Assembly: GCF_003336755.1 (NCBI RefSeq)
Contig: NZ_QMDI01000002.1
Coordinates: 1,054,001-1,118,000 of the forward strand
DNA: 64,000 nucleotides
DNA from: Elioraea thermophila (ex Habib et al. 2022)
GTDB taxonomy: Bacteria > Pseudomonadota > Alphaproteobacteria > Acetobacterales > Acetobacteraceae
Direction: 5' to 3'
Shown here: positions 8,666-17,721 of the stretch, one piece after another
Numbering within the stretch: the stretch's first letter is position 1
Layout of the letters: each line of letters begins with the position of its first letter
Made by a program: the position numbers and the translations under genes
Notes under the pieces: model-generated
What the model saw: the letters and a program-made list of their open reading frames with translations, nothing else
Databases searched by the model: none
Told to the model about the DNA's origin: nothing

Positions 8666-8695
8666 AGGCCGCGTCGGGGCCACCCGGCGCGGCCT
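8666..8695 (+). terminator. intrinsic-type terminator between convergent genes
   Basis: A 13-base-pair stem (outer 8 pairs AGGCCGCG/CGCGGCCT, inner 5 pairs with one G-T wobble) with a 4-base loop, followed by TCCTGTTTC. It lies 26 bases after the AapJ-type stop, and the stem could also serve the convergent glycosyltransferase gene. The tail has few T residues, as is common in high-GC genomes. Confidence 0.6.
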
Positions 8696-8782
8696 TCCTG
8701 TTTCGGCGACCGTCCGCTCGCGCAGACGACCGTTCGCTCCGCCCGAGATCGGGCCGACCGACACGCCCCCCTGCGCGATGCC

Positions 8783-9688
8783 TCAGCTGAACAGGTGAGC
8801 AGCCTCGCGCGCCTTCGCCGCCTCGGCGGCCGCGATCGCCTTCCTGATCCACCGCCGTGCCTCCCAATCGAACAGGCGGTTCAGGCCGCGGCCGCGCGGT
8901 TTCAGGCCGGCCCCCTTCAACAGGTAGAGGTCGACCACGTGCGCTGGCATGGCGGCGAGGCCATGCTCCTGCAGCAACGACCACAGCATCTCGCCTTGCC
9001 GCAGGCGCAGCGCGTAGCGCCGCTTGCGGTTGCGGTAGATCCGCCAGTCGCCGAGGCGCCACGGTGAAAGTGCATCGAATTCGTACACCGCGTCTTCCGC
9101 CGCGGTGACGCGCGAGTGGTCGAACGGCCGCCTCGGATCGAGGTCGCACCAGACGAGGGCGGTGACGAGCCCGTCCTCGCCGAACATGCCGAATGGCAGC
9201 CGCACGCCCCGCCGCCGCAACTCGGCCACGAAGGATCCACGCAGCGCATAGAGGTTGCCGTACATTTCGCCCCCTTCGACGATGCGGCGCCGCAAGGCCT
9301 CGGCACTTCGTCCGCTGCCGGGAACGCCGGCACAGGCATTCGCGTGCGGCACCTCGGCGAGGCGGCGCACCAGGGCGGCGATCGCGCCCGGGCGGATCCG
9401 CACGTCACCGTCCGTGAAGACGTGCACGGCCGCGTCCAGCGGGGCCGTCTCGTGGACGTAGGTGTTCCAGGCATTGGCCTTGTCGCCTCGCGCGATGACG
9501 ACGGGACGGATCCAGGGGCGGGTGGCGGCGCGGGCGCGAACGATGTCCTCGGTCCGATCCGTGCAGCCGTTGACCAGCACGTGGACCTCGAGCGCCGCCT
9601 CGTCGCGCATCGCCTCGAAACGATCGAGCGCGCCGCCGATCAGTCGCTCCTCGTTGTAGGCGAACACGGCCACGCCGACTTTCGGCAT
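8783..9688 (-). CDS. family 2 glycosyltransferase
   Basis: A 301-residue GT-A fold glycosyltransferase. The N terminus is VGVAVFAYNEERL, the nucleotide-sugar binding loop is VNGCTDRTEDIV, and the metal-binding DxD-type motif is FTDGDVRIRPG (about 91-101). FGEDGLVT later in the sequence is a probable acceptor/catalytic loop. No transmembrane helices are obvious, so it is soluble or peripheral. The C terminus is arginine/alanine-rich. The ATG at 9688 starts the conserved domain; an upstream in-frame ATG at 9736 would add 16 unconserved residues. It is monocistronic, and no polysaccharide genes surround it, so the acceptor is unknown. Confidence 0.85.
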   Translation of the reverse strand: MPKVGVAVFAYNEERLIGGALDRFEAMRDEAALEVHVLVNGCTDRTEDIVRARAATRPWIRPVVIARGDKANAWNTYVHETAPLDAAVHVFTDGDVRIRPGAIAALVRRLAEVPHANACAGVPGSGRSAEALRRRIVEGGEMYGNLYALRGSFVAELRRRGVRLPFGMFGEDGLVTALVWCDLDPRRPFDHSRVTAAEDAVYEFDALSPWRLGDWRIYRNRKRRYALRLRQGEMLWSLLQEHGLAAMPAHVVDLYLLKGAGLKPRGRGLNRLFDWEARRWIRKAIAAAEAAKAREAAHLFS

Positions 9689-10042
9689 GGCCTGGCGGCC
9701 GTCTTCTTCCTGCAACGAAGTGCCTTCCTGCCCCACCCGTTCCCGCCACCGCGCCGCCGGCGTTTCCCGTCGTCTCCGGTCCTACACCGGCATGTTTCGC
9801 CCATGGACGGCCCGCGGGGTCGCCGAGGGTATAGGATTCGCCGCCCGCCTCGTGCAACCCCGGCTCGATGACACGGCCGCCACGCCCACACGATGTCTGC
9901 GGGAAGGGCGCGCCAACCTCAGCAGGAATGAGCACGGCGAGGACTTTTCAGCAGGGACGACCTCTGTCACCCGCGCTCCTGACAACGCCAGACCACACGG
10001 CACCTCCTTCGGAGCCATCCCGGCCATCACGGAAGGTGCCGC
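9689..10042. other. divergent intergenic region, no gene seen
   Basis: The 354 bases separate the glycosyltransferase and the heterocycle-type operon, and must hold promoters for both. I see no credible small ORF with a ribosome binding site, and no thiamine or other riboswitch core. AAGGTG lies just ahead of the ATG at 10043 and can serve as its Shine-Dalgarno site. Confidence 0.5.
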
Positions 10043-11068
10043 ATGAACCGACGCTCGTTTCTCGCCGCGACACTCGCCGCACCCTGGGCCGCACCCGCCA
10101 TCGGCCAAGTGCGCACGCGGCTGAAGTTCATCCTCAACTGGCGCTACCAGGGCCCGCAGGGCCTGTTCTTCCTCGCCGAGGACCGGGGGTTCTGGCGCGA
10201 GGAAGGGCTCGAGGTCGCGATGGACCAGGGCGAAGGGTCGGCCGCCGCCGTGACCAAGGTGGCCACGGGGGCCTACGACGTCGGCTTCGGCGACATCAAC
10301 GCCACCGTGGCTCTCGCCGCCACCCGGCCGGCCGAGGCCCCCTTGGGCGTGATGATGCTCTACAACCGCCCGCCGTTCTGCATCGCGGTTCGCGCCGACG
10401 GGCCGATCCGCACCCCCAAGGACCTGGAGGGCCGCACCCTGGGCGGCCCCGCCAATGACGGGGCGCTTCGGCTCTTCCCCGCCTTCGCCCGGCTCGCCGG
10501 CATCGATGCGTCGAAGGTGACCATCGTCACCATGCAGCCGCAACTGCGCGAGCAGATGCTGAATCGAGGCCAGGTCGACGGTGTGTTCGGCTTCATCAAC
10601 ACCATCCGCTTCTCGGCCCGGCTGATCGGCACCGATGCCGACCAAGCCTACCGCTTCATCGCCTACGGCGACTACGGCATGGACCTCTACTCCAATTGCA
10701 TCGTCGTCTCCCGCAGTCTCGCCCGCGACACTCCCCAAGCCGTGCGCGGCCTGTTGCGCGGCATCAACCGCGGGCTCGCCGCCATGCTGGCCGAACCGGA
10801 TGCCGCCGTCGCCGCCGTCGCCCGGCGCGAACCGCCGATCAACGTCGCAGTCGAGCGCGCGCGGCTGGATGCCACCGTGCGCGACGAGATGAACCATCCA
10901 GAAATCGCGCGCATCGGCCTCGGCGATGTCGTGGACGAGCGGTTCGAGCGTGGCATCGACATCATCGTGCAGGCGCAGGCGCTGCCGCGGCGGCCCGCCA
11001 TGGGCGAGGTGTTCGTCCGCGACTTCCTGCCCCCGCTCGCCGAGCGCATCACCCGCGTGATGGGCTGA
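10043..11068 (+). CDS. ABC transporter substrate-binding protein (SsuA/THI5-like), copy 1
   Basis: A 341-residue NMT1/THI5-type periplasmic binding protein with a short Tat-like leader (NRRSFLAATLAAPWAAPAIG). The mature part opens with LKFILNWRYQGPQGLFFLAEDRGFW, characteristic of importers for pyrimidine-like, riboflavin-like or other cyclic ligands. It then has [16 protein letters not shown] and GAYDVGFGDINA in the ligand cleft. It heads an operon of seven tightly packed plus-strand genes and shares the QGEGSAA and GFGD signatures with the second binding protein at 15059. The two probably present different ligands to the one permease encoded at 14217. Confidence 0.88.
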   Translation: MNRRSFLAATLAAPWAAPAIGQVRTRLKFILNWRYQGPQGLFFLAEDRGFWREEGLEVAMDQGEGSAAAVTKVATGAYDVGFGDINATVALAATRPAEAPLGVMMLYNRPPFCIAVRADGPIRTPKDLEGRTLGGPANDGALRLFPAFARLAGIDASKVTIVTMQPQLREQMLNRGQVDGVFGFINTIRFSARLIGTDADQAYRFIAYGDYGMDLYSNCIVVSRSLARDTPQAVRGLLRGINRGLAAMLAEPDAAVAAVARREPPINVAVERARLDATVRDEMNHPEIARIGLGDVVDERFERGIDIIVQAQALPRRPAMGEVFVRDFLPPLAERITRVMG

Positions 11069-11074
11069 GCGGCG

Positions 11075-11869
11075 ATGGAGCTCGCTCTCGCCGGCAAGGT
11101 CTGCGCCATCACCGGCCCGGCCAAGGGCATGGGGGAAGCGATCACCCGCGCCTTCGCCGCCGAAGGCTGCCGGCTCGCGCTGTGGGGGCGCGATCTTGCC
11201 GCCATCGAACCGCTGGCCGCCGACCTCGCCGCAGGCGGAACGGAGGCGATCGTCTCCGCCTGCGACGTGACCGACGGGGCGGCCTGCCGCGCCGCGGCCG
11301 AAGCGGCCCTCGCCCGCTTCGGTCGCATCGACATCCTGGTCGCCGTCGCAGGTGGGACGGGCCCGATCGGCAAGTCGGGGCTCGAGACGACCGAGGCGGA
11401 GTTCGACCAGATCGTCGATCTGAACATGCGCGGGGTGTTCAACGCCATCGTCGCGGTGGCACCCGCCATGGTGCGCCAGGGGGCGGGCTGCATCGTCGCC
11501 GTCGGCGGCACCTTCGGCATGCGCGGCCGCGCCGGGCGGCTCGCCTACTCGGCCTCGAAGTGGGGGCTTCGCGGCATCGTCAAGTCCTTCGCCCTCGAAC
11601 TCGGCCCGCACGGTATTGCGGTGAACACCGTCGCTCCCGGCATGGTCGACGGCCCGCGCTTCCGCGAGAAGGTGTGTCGGGAGATGGCGGCACGGCTCGG
11701 CATCTCGGAGGAGGAGGCGGCCCGGCGCCATGCCGCGGACTACGCGCTCAGGCGCATCTCCACCGCCGAGGACGTCGCCCATGCCTGCCTGTTCCTCGCC
11801 TCCGATCGGGCGGCGCGGCAGATCACCGGCGTCGACCTGCCGGTCGATGGCGGTTGGGCGATGCTTTAG
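11075..11869 (+). CDS. short-chain dehydrogenase/reductase
   Basis: A 264-residue classical SDR. The cofactor loop is TGPAKGMGEA (a GxxxGxG variant), DVTD lies at the adenine pocket, and the catalytic Tyr-Lys pair is in YSASK. The C terminus LPVDGGW is typical. The usual NNAG motif reads VAGGTGP here, so that structural segment is altered. It starts six bases after the binding-protein stop and is followed within 12 bases by the cyclic amidohydrolase. The context suggests oxidation or reduction of a hydroxyl/carbonyl on the imported compound or its ring-opened product. Substrate not predictable. Confidence 0.88.
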   Translation: MELALAGKVCAITGPAKGMGEAITRAFAAEGCRLALWGRDLAAIEPLAADLAAGGTEAIVSACDVTDGAACRAAAEAALARFGRIDILVAVAGGTGPIGKSGLETTEAEFDQIVDLNMRGVFNAIVAVAPAMVRQGAGCIVAVGGTFGMRGRAGRLAYSASKWGLRGIVKSFALELGPHGIAVNTVAPGMVDGPRFREKVCREMAARLGISEEEAARRHAADYALRRISTAEDVAHACLFLASDRAARQITGVDLPVDGGWAML

Positions 11870-11880
11870 GAGAACGATCC

Positions 11881-13338
11881 ATGAATGCAATGGGGGCGGC
11901 GCCCTTCGTCGCCGATCTCGTGATCAGCGGCGGCACGGTGGTGAGCGGCGAGGCCTCGATCGCGGCCGATGTCGCGATCGCTGGCGAGCACATCGTCGCC
12001 GTGGGTAGGCCGGAGGCGATGCCGCCGGCGCGCGAGCGGCTCGAGGCGCGGGGGCTTCTCGTGCTGCCGGGCGCGATCGACGTCCATGTGCACTTCCGCG
12101 AACCCGGCTACACGCACAAGGAGGACTGGGCGACCGGTTCGGCCGCGGCGGCGATGGGGGGAGTGACGACGGTGTTCGAGATGCCGAACACCAACCCACC
12201 CACCCGCAGTGCGGCGGAGCTCGCCGAGAAGCGCGCGCTCGCCGCCAAGTCCTCGGTCGATTTCGGCCTCTACGGCCTGCTTGCCGAGGACAATCTCGAT
12301 GAGCTCGAAGGCCTGATCGCGGCCGGGGCCAACGCCTTCAAGTGCTTCATGGGCAACACCTTCGGCGATCTGCCGGCACCCTCGACGGGGGCGATGCTCG
12401 AGGGCTTCGAGATCATCGCGCGAACGGGGCTTCGCATCAGCCTGCACGCCGAAGAGGCGACGATCATGGCCCGCCGCCAGGCACGCCTCGCCGCGGCCGG
12501 GCGGAACGATCCGCTCGACCACCTGCTCGCCCGCCCCGCCGTGGTCGCGGTCGAGGCGGTCGGCCGCGCCGCCACCCTTGCCGAATGGACAGGCGCGCGG
12601 ATCCACATCCTGCACATTTCCTCGGCAGCCGAGCTCCGCCCTTTGGCCGAGGCGAAGGCGCGCGGGGTGGACGTCACCGGCGAGACCTGCCCCTGCTATC
12701 TCCTGCTGTCCCGCGAGGACTACGGCCGCCTCGGGCCCCTCATCCGCGTCAACCCGCCGGTGCGTGAAGCCTATGACCGGGACGCGCTCTGGCACGCCCT
12801 TCGCTCGGGCGTCATCGACATGATCGCGACCGACCACGCGCCGCACACGCCGGAGGAGAAGGCGCGCCTGCCGATCTGGCGGGCAGATTGCGGCTTTCCC
12901 GGCGTGGAGACGCAGATGCCGCTGATGCTGACCGAGGTCGCGCGCGGGCGGCTGACCATCGAGCAGTATGTGCGGCTCGCCGCCGAGGCACCGGCCAAGG
13001 CCTTCGGGTTGTGGCCGACGAAGGGGCGCATCGCGCCCGGCGCGCATGCCGACATCGCCATCGTCGACCCGAAGCGGACGGAGACGATCCGCGCCGCTGA
13101 CCTGCACAGCCGCGCCAAGGTGACGCCGTTCGACGGGGTCACCGTCACCGGAGTTCCCGTGCACACCCTGGTGCGCGGCCGGCTCGTGCAGCGCGATCGT
13201 CGTTTCGTCTCCGACTCGTCCGGCTGGGGCAGGCCGGTGACGGAGATCCAGCGCATGCCCACGCCCGTGCTGCGCAACGCCGATCTCGCCATCGACCGCC
13301 TCGCCCCGCGCCTTCCCTTGGCAAGGTCGGCGGCATGA
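11881..13338 (+). CDS. dihydroorotase/allantoinase-like cyclic amidohydrolase
   Basis: A 485-residue metal-dependent hydrolase of the dihydroorotase superfamily that opens cyclic amides. Visible metal-site elements are DVHVHFREPG (67-76), the probable carboxylated lysine in AFKCFMG (K154), LHAEE (H189), HILHIS (H245) and TDHAPH (D318). The sequence continues with the family C terminus (KGRIAPGAHADIAIVDP). It is closer to allantoinase/hydantoinase-type proteins than to pyrimidine-biosynthetic PyrC. The ATG at 11881 follows AGGAG at good spacing; the reading frame is open far upstream but overlaps real genes. Its stop overlaps the ATG of the ABC ATPase by ATGA, so uptake and ring opening are translationally coupled. 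Confidence 0.9.
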   Translation: MNAMGAAPFVADLVISGGTVVSGEASIAADVAIAGEHIVAVGRPEAMPPARERLEARGLLVLPGAIDVHVHFREPGYTHKEDWATGSAAAAMGGVTTVFEMPNTNPPTRSAAELAEKRALAAKSSVDFGLYGLLAEDNLDELEGLIAAGANAFKCFMGNTFGDLPAPSTGAMLEGFEIIARTGLRISLHAEEATIMARRQARLAAAGRNDPLDHLLARPAVVAVEAVGRAATLAEWTGARIHILHISSAAELRPLAEAKARGVDVTGETCPCYLLLSREDYGRLGPLIRVNPPVREAYDRDALWHALRSGVIDMIATDHAPHTPEEKARLPIWRADCGFPGVETQMPLMLTEVARGRLTIEQYVRLAAEAPAKAFGLWPTKGRIAPGAHADIAIVDPKRTETIRAADLHSRAKVTPFDGVTVTGVPVHTLVRGRLVQRDRRFVSDSSGWGRPVTEIQRMPTPVLRNADLAIDRLAPRLPLARSAA

Positions 13339-14204
13339 CGGTCGCGCCGCTCGTGCAGGCTTCGCCTCCCCTCGCCTCCACCACAGCGGCGGCCGGCCTG
13401 CCGCCGCGCCCGCTGATCGCGCTCGAGGATGTCACGGTGCGTTTCGGCCGTGGCGCGGCGTCCGTCACCGCGCTCGCCGAGACGCGACTTGCCATCGCGC
13501 GCGGGGATTTCGTCGCCCTCGTCGGCCCATCGGGTTGCGGCAAGAGCACCATCCTTCGTCTCGTCTCCGGGCTCTTGCCGCCGTCCTCCGGCACCGTGAT
13601 CGTCGCCGGGCGGGAAGTGGGCGCCGAGCCGGTACGCATCGGCATGGCCTACCAGAACGCCACGCTGCTGCCCTGGCTCACCGTGCGGCAGAACGTGATG
13701 CTGCCGCTCAAGATCGTCGAGCCCTTCCGCTCGGCGTGGCGGCGCAAGAAGCGGGGCGAATACCGCGACCGCGCCGAGGCCTTGCTCGCTCAGGTCGGCC
13801 TCAAGGGCTTCGGTGACAAGTATCCCTGGCAGCTCTCGGGTGGGATGCAGCAGCGCACCAATCTCTGCCGCGCGCTGATCCACGAGCCCGATCTCCTGCT
13901 GCTCGACGAACCCTTCGGCGCGCTCGACCAGTTCACCCGCGAGGAATTGTGGGCGACGATGCAGGAGCTGTGGATGACCAAGCGCACCACCGTGCTGCTC
14001 GTCACCCACGACCTGCGCGAGGCCGCCTATCTTGCCAACCGCATCTGCGTGATGAGCGCGCGGCCCGGCCGCATCCTTGAGGACTGCGCGGTTGCCTTCC
14101 CCCGCCCGCGCCCGATGGAGGTCGTCTACGAGCCCGATTTCGTCACGCTGACGCAGCGGCTGCGCACGCTGATCATGGGCGTGCGCTCGGCCGCCTCCCT
14201 CTAG
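13335..14204 (+). CDS. ABC transporter ATPase (SsuB/TauB-like)
   Basis: The 289-residue ATP-binding subunit of a nitrate/sulfonate/pyrimidine-type importer. Walker A is GPSGCGKS (64-71), the ABC signature is LSGGMQQR and Walker B is [13 protein letters not shown], followed by the H-loop VTHDLREA. The first 30 residues are an unconserved extension before the ABC domain. It overlaps the preceding stop (ATGA) and is 12 bases from the permease gene, forming one importer with 14217 and the two binding proteins. Confidence 0.93.
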   Translation: MTVAPLVQASPPLASTTAAAGLPPRPLIALEDVTVRFGRGAASVTALAETRLAIARGDFVALVGPSGCGKSTILRLVSGLLPPSSGTVIVAGREVGAEPVRIGMAYQNATLLPWLTVRQNVMLPLKIVEPFRSAWRRKKRGEYRDRAEALLAQVGLKGFGDKYPWQLSGGMQQRTNLCRALIHEPDLLLLDEPFGALDQFTREELWATMQELWMTKRTTVLLVTHDLREAAYLANRICVMSARPGRILEDCAVAFPRPRPMEVVYEPDFVTLTQRLRTLIMGVRSAASL

Positions 14205-14216
14205 GGGTCGCTCGCC

Positions 14217-15002
14217 ATGGAGCGCCTGCTCGACACCGTGCGCACCCGGGCAGCTTCGATCGCGCTGATCCTCGGCGTGTTCGTGGTTTGGGAAGTCGCC
14301 TGCCTCGGATTCCGCGTCAGCGACATCATCCTGCCCCGGCCGTCCCAGGTCGTCGCCGTGCTGGTCGACCGCTGGCCGGCGATCGCGCCGCACGCTTCGC
14401 AGACCCTCTACACCACCCTGGTCGGCTTCGGCTGGGGCGTGCTGGTGGGTGTCGCCCTCGGCGTGCTGATCGGCTCCTCGCGGCTCGCCTTCCAGACCGC
14501 CTATCCGCTGCTCGTCGGCATCAGCTCGATCCCGAAGGTCGCGGTCGTGCCCATCTTCGTCCTTTGGTGCGGTGCCGGAACGGTGCCGGCGGTGCTGACG
14601 GCGATGATCATCTGCATCTTCCCGATCGTGGTGAACGTCGCGACGGGAATCGCCACCGTCGAGCCCGAACTCGAGGACGTGATGCGCACCTTGCGCGCCT
14701 CGAAGCTCGACATCCTCTGGAACGTCGGCCTGCCGCGCGCGATGCCCTACTTCTTCGCCTCGCTGAAGGTGGCGATCACCCTCGCCTTCGTCGGCTCCGT
14801 GGTGGCCGAGACGGTCGCCTCCAACCGCGGCGTGGGCAACATGATGATGATCGCCTCGTCCTCGTTCAATGTGCCGCTCGTCTTCGCCGGGCTCTTCCTG
14901 CTCGCCGCCATGGGTGTGTCGCTCTACGTCATCTTCTCGCTGATCGAGCGTCGCGTCACCGGTTGGGCGCACCGCAAGACCGATCTGGCCGTCGCCACCT
15001 GA
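14217..15002 (+). CDS. ABC transporter permease (SsuC/TauC-like)
   Basis: A 261-residue inner-membrane permease with about six hydrophobic segments. The coupling (EAA-type) loop follows [19 protein letters not shown], with the downstream conserved Gly and Pro in [35 protein letters not shown] is the typical SsuC/TauC core helix. Only one permease is encoded, so it presumably acts as a homodimer with the ATPase of 13335. It lies between the ATPase and the second binding protein in the same operon. Confidence 0.93.
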   Translation: MERLLDTVRTRAASIALILGVFVVWEVACLGFRVSDIILPRPSQVVAVLVDRWPAIAPHASQTLYTTLVGFGWGVLVGVALGVLIGSSRLAFQTAYPLLVGISSIPKVAVVPIFVLWCGAGTVPAVLTAMIICIFPIVVNVATGIATVEPELEDVMRTLRASKLDILWNVGLPRAMPYFFASLKVAITLAFVGSVVAETVASNRGVGNMMMIASSSFNVPLVFAGLFLLAAMGVSLYVIFSLIERRVTGWAHRKTDLAVAT

Positions 15003-15058
15003 ACCGCGCCGGTGGCGGCAGCGTTCCGTTATCGAACCACAACGAACAGGAGGCCACG

Positions 15059-16102
15059 ATGACCCTGTCCCGACGTTCGCTGTTCGCCGCCACCGTCGCC
15101 CTCGCCGCCTCGCCGCTCGCCGCCCCAGCCATCGCGCAGGCGCGCACGGCCATCCGCTTCACGCTGGATTGGCGCCTGCAGGGCGTGCATTCCTGGTACT
15201 TCCTGGCGCGGGATCGCGGCTGGTTCCGCGACGCCGGGCTCGACGTGACGATCGACCAGGGCGAGGGTTCTGCCGCCACCGTGACGCGCATCATGGGCGG
15301 GGCCTATGATGCCGGCTTCGGCGACATGAACGCCATCATCCAACAGGCGGCGGCACGGCCGGGCGAACAGCCGGTGATGGTCTACCAGATCTACAACGCG
15401 GCGCCCTTCGCCATCGTGGTCAAGGCGGACGGGCCGATCCGCACCGTGGCCGACCTTGCCGGCAAGAAGCTCGCCGGCCCCGCCGGCTCCGCCGCCACCC
15501 GCATCTATCCGCTGTTCGCGCGGCTGAACGGCATCGACCCCGCGAAGAACGAGATCGTCAACATCGCGCCCAACCTGCAGGAGCAGATGCTGATCCGCGG
15601 CCAGGTCGATGGCTCGCTCGTCTTCACCCTCACGTCGTACATGAATCTCGTCGGCATGCGGCAGAACCCGGATCGCGACTTCCGCTGGTTCGTGTTCGCC
15701 GATCACGGCATCGCCGCCTATTCGAACGGCGTGATGGTCAGCCAGCGCCTGCTGCGCGACAGCCCCGAAGCCGTGCGCGCCCTCGTTGCCGTGGTGAACC
15801 GCGCCATGCTGGAGGTCGGCCGCAACCCCGCCGAAGGGGCGAAGCTGATGGCGCGCATCGAGCCCAACCTCAACGAGGACATCGAACGCCAGCGCATCGA
15901 GTATGCTTGGCGCACCGTGATCGCCACCCCCGAGGCGGTGCGCCTGGGTGCGGGCGATCTCGATGACGCCCGTCTCGTCAAGGCCATCGCGCAGACGGTG
16001 GAGGTGTTCGAGCTGCCGCGCACACCGGCGCCGGCAGTGGTGTTCAACCGTGCCTTCCTGCCGCCCGCTTCCGAGCGCGTGCTGACGCCGCCGCGGGCAT
16101 GA
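15059..16102 (+). CDS. ABC transporter substrate-binding protein (SsuA/THI5-like), copy 2
   Basis: A 347-residue periplasmic binding protein with a Tat-like leader ([25 protein letters not shown]). It starts at an ATG preceded by AGGAGG at ideal spacing. The mature part parallels the protein at 10043: [42 protein letters not shown] and GFGDMN. Overall similarity is only partial, so it is an old paralogue rather than a recent duplicate. The reading frame is open upstream, inside the permease gene, but the strong ribosome binding site fixes the start. Its stop overlaps the next gene by ATGA. Confidence 0.9.
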   Translation: MTLSRRSLFAATVALAASPLAAPAIAQARTAIRFTLDWRLQGVHSWYFLARDRGWFRDAGLDVTIDQGEGSAATVTRIMGGAYDAGFGDMNAIIQQAAARPGEQPVMVYQIYNAAPFAIVVKADGPIRTVADLAGKKLAGPAGSAATRIYPLFARLNGIDPAKNEIVNIAPNLQEQMLIRGQVDGSLVFTLTSYMNLVGMRQNPDRDFRWFVFADHGIAAYSNGVMVSQRLLRDSPEAVRALVAVVNRAMLEVGRNPAEGAKLMARIEPNLNEDIERQRIEYAWRTVIATPEAVRLGAGDLDDARLVKAIAQTVEVFELPRTPAPAVVFNRAFLPPASERVLTPPRA

Positions 16103-17559
16103 GCGAGGGGTTCGGGCCGCGACGGATCGTGGCCCGCACCGTCGCCGACCCCGACAACGTCCGGCGCGATGTCGCGCTGAGCCTCGTCGAGGGACGGATC
16201 GCTGCTGTCGAGCCCGACACCGCAGCCGATGCGTCCCTCCTCGTGCTGCCCGCTCTCGTCAACGCGCACGACCATGCGCGGCCGGTGCGCTCCTCGAGCC
16301 TCGGTGCGGCGCACCGCCCGCTCGAGACCTGGCTGCACCATCTCGCCATCCTGCCGCCGCTCGAGCCTTACCTTGCCGCGGCCGTCGCGCTCGGCCGTGC
16401 CGCCCTCGGCGGGGCGGGCGCGGTGATGGTGCACTACACCCGCCCCTTCGGCCCGATGCCGCTGCCCGATGAGGCAGCCGAGGTGGCGCGGGCTGCGCGT
16501 GACGTTGGGGTACGCATCGGTTTCGCCGTCGCGATGCGTGACCGCAACCCGCTCGTCTACGGCGATCACGGTCCGCTGCTCGCCGCGCTCTCCCCTGCCG
16601 ACCGCGCGGCGATCGAGGCGCGACTCGTACGGCCCCCAGTCCCGCCGGCCGAGTGGATCGCGCTTGTCGATGCCGTAGCGGATCGGATCGCCGACGACAT
16701 GGTCTCCGTGCAGTACGGACCGGCCGGCCCCCAGTGGTGCAGCGACGCCCTGCTCGCGGCGATCGCCGAGGCTTCGGCCCGCACCGGGCGCCGGATCCAC
16801 ATGCACCTCCTCGAGACGCGCTATCAGCGGGACTGGGCGGACCGCACCTATCCGGGGCCAGGCGGGATCGTCGCTCACCTTGAGCGGCTCGGCCTGCTCT
16901 GCCCTCGCCTCACGCTTGCGCACTGCGTCTGGGCGCGGCCCGACGAGCTCGAACGCATCGCCGCCTCGGGCGCAACCATCGCGGTCAACACCTCGTCCAA
17001 TCTCGGCTTGCGCTCCGGCGTGGCACCGGTGGCCGAGATGCTGCGCCGCGGCTGCCGGGTCGCCCTCGGCGTCGACGGCATGGCCTTCGACGAGGACGAT
17101 GACGGGTTGCGCGAGATGCGGCTCTTCTGGGCGCTGCACCGCGGCTGGGGCTTCGACGAGACGATCCCTCGCGCGACCATGCTCGCCCTCGCCTTTCGAA
17201 ACGGATGCGAAACGGTGACCGGGCGGCAGGAAGGGGGCACGCTCGCCGTCGGCGAACCGGCCGATCTCCTGTTGCTCGACGCGGATGCGCTCGACGGGGA
17301 TCGGCTCCTGCCCGAGTGCGACCTGCTTGATCTCCTGTTCGCGCGCGGCACGGCGCGCCACATCCGTGAGCTGATCGTCGCGGGCCGCTCCGTGGTGCGG
17401 GACGGCCGGCTGACCGGCGTCGACCATGCGGCGCTCAGCCGGGAACTTCTGGCACGAGCGCGCGCCGGCCTCGCCCGGCCCGACGCCTTCGCCGCCGCGC
17501 TGCCCGCGCTCGATCGTGCCATCGCCTCCCATCTCTGCGGTTGTCTCGGCTGCGGCTGA
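16099..17559 (+). CDS. amidohydrolase, cytosine deaminase/TRZ-ATZ type
   Basis: A 486-residue TIM-barrel metal-dependent deaminase/hydrolase. Motifs in order: NAHDHA (55-60, first metal histidines), [14 protein letters not shown] and [10 protein letters not shown] (metal aspartate). The C-terminal composite domain carries [15 protein letters not shown]. These match enzymes that deaminate or dechlorinate N-heterocycles and related amidines. The extreme C terminus ends in a cysteine cluster, CGCLGCG, which is unusual. It is translationally coupled (ATGA) to the second binding protein and closes this operon. With the dihydroorotase-like enzyme it supports an N-heterocycle or cyclic-amide substrate. 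Confidence 0.87.
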   Translation: MSEGFGPRRIVARTVADPDNVRRDVALSLVEGRIAAVEPDTAADASLLVLPALVNAHDHARPVRSSSLGAAHRPLETWLHHLAILPPLEPYLAAAVALGRAALGGAGAVMVHYTRPFGPMPLPDEAAEVARAARDVGVRIGFAVAMRDRNPLVYGDHGPLLAALSPADRAAIEARLVRPPVPPAEWIALVDAVADRIADDMVSVQYGPAGPQWCSDALLAAIAEASARTGRRIHMHLLETRYQRDWADRTYPGPGGIVAHLERLGLLCPRLTLAHCVWARPDELERIAASGATIAVNTSSNLGLRSGVAPVAEMLRRGCRVALGVDGMAFDEDDDGLREMRLFWALHRGWGFDETIPRATMLALAFRNGCETVTGRQEGGTLAVGEPADLLLLDADALDGDRLLPECDLLDLLFARGTARHIRELIVAGRSVVRDGRLTGVDHAALSRELLARARAGLARPDAFAAALPALDRAIASHLCGCLGCG

Positions 17560-17721
17560 GCCTTCGCAGCCAGGAAGATAGCAGCCGCGGTCGCCGACCG
17601 ACGCAGGAGCCGTTTACAGCCGATCCAACCGGACGGTATCGTCTCGAACAGCGGTGACGAAGGAACCGCGCGGCGACGGCGAACCACGCGCCGACCGAAG
17701 AACGAACTTGGGGAGAGACGG

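Noticed and set aside
9689-10042. Thiamine (TPP) or similar riboswitch before the THI5-like receptor
   Set aside because: No CUGAGA / thi-box core or other recognisable aptamer sequence could be found in the leader.
9782-11890. 702-codon minus-strand open frame
   Set aside because: Covers real plus-strand genes (10043, 11075) and has shadow-type composition.
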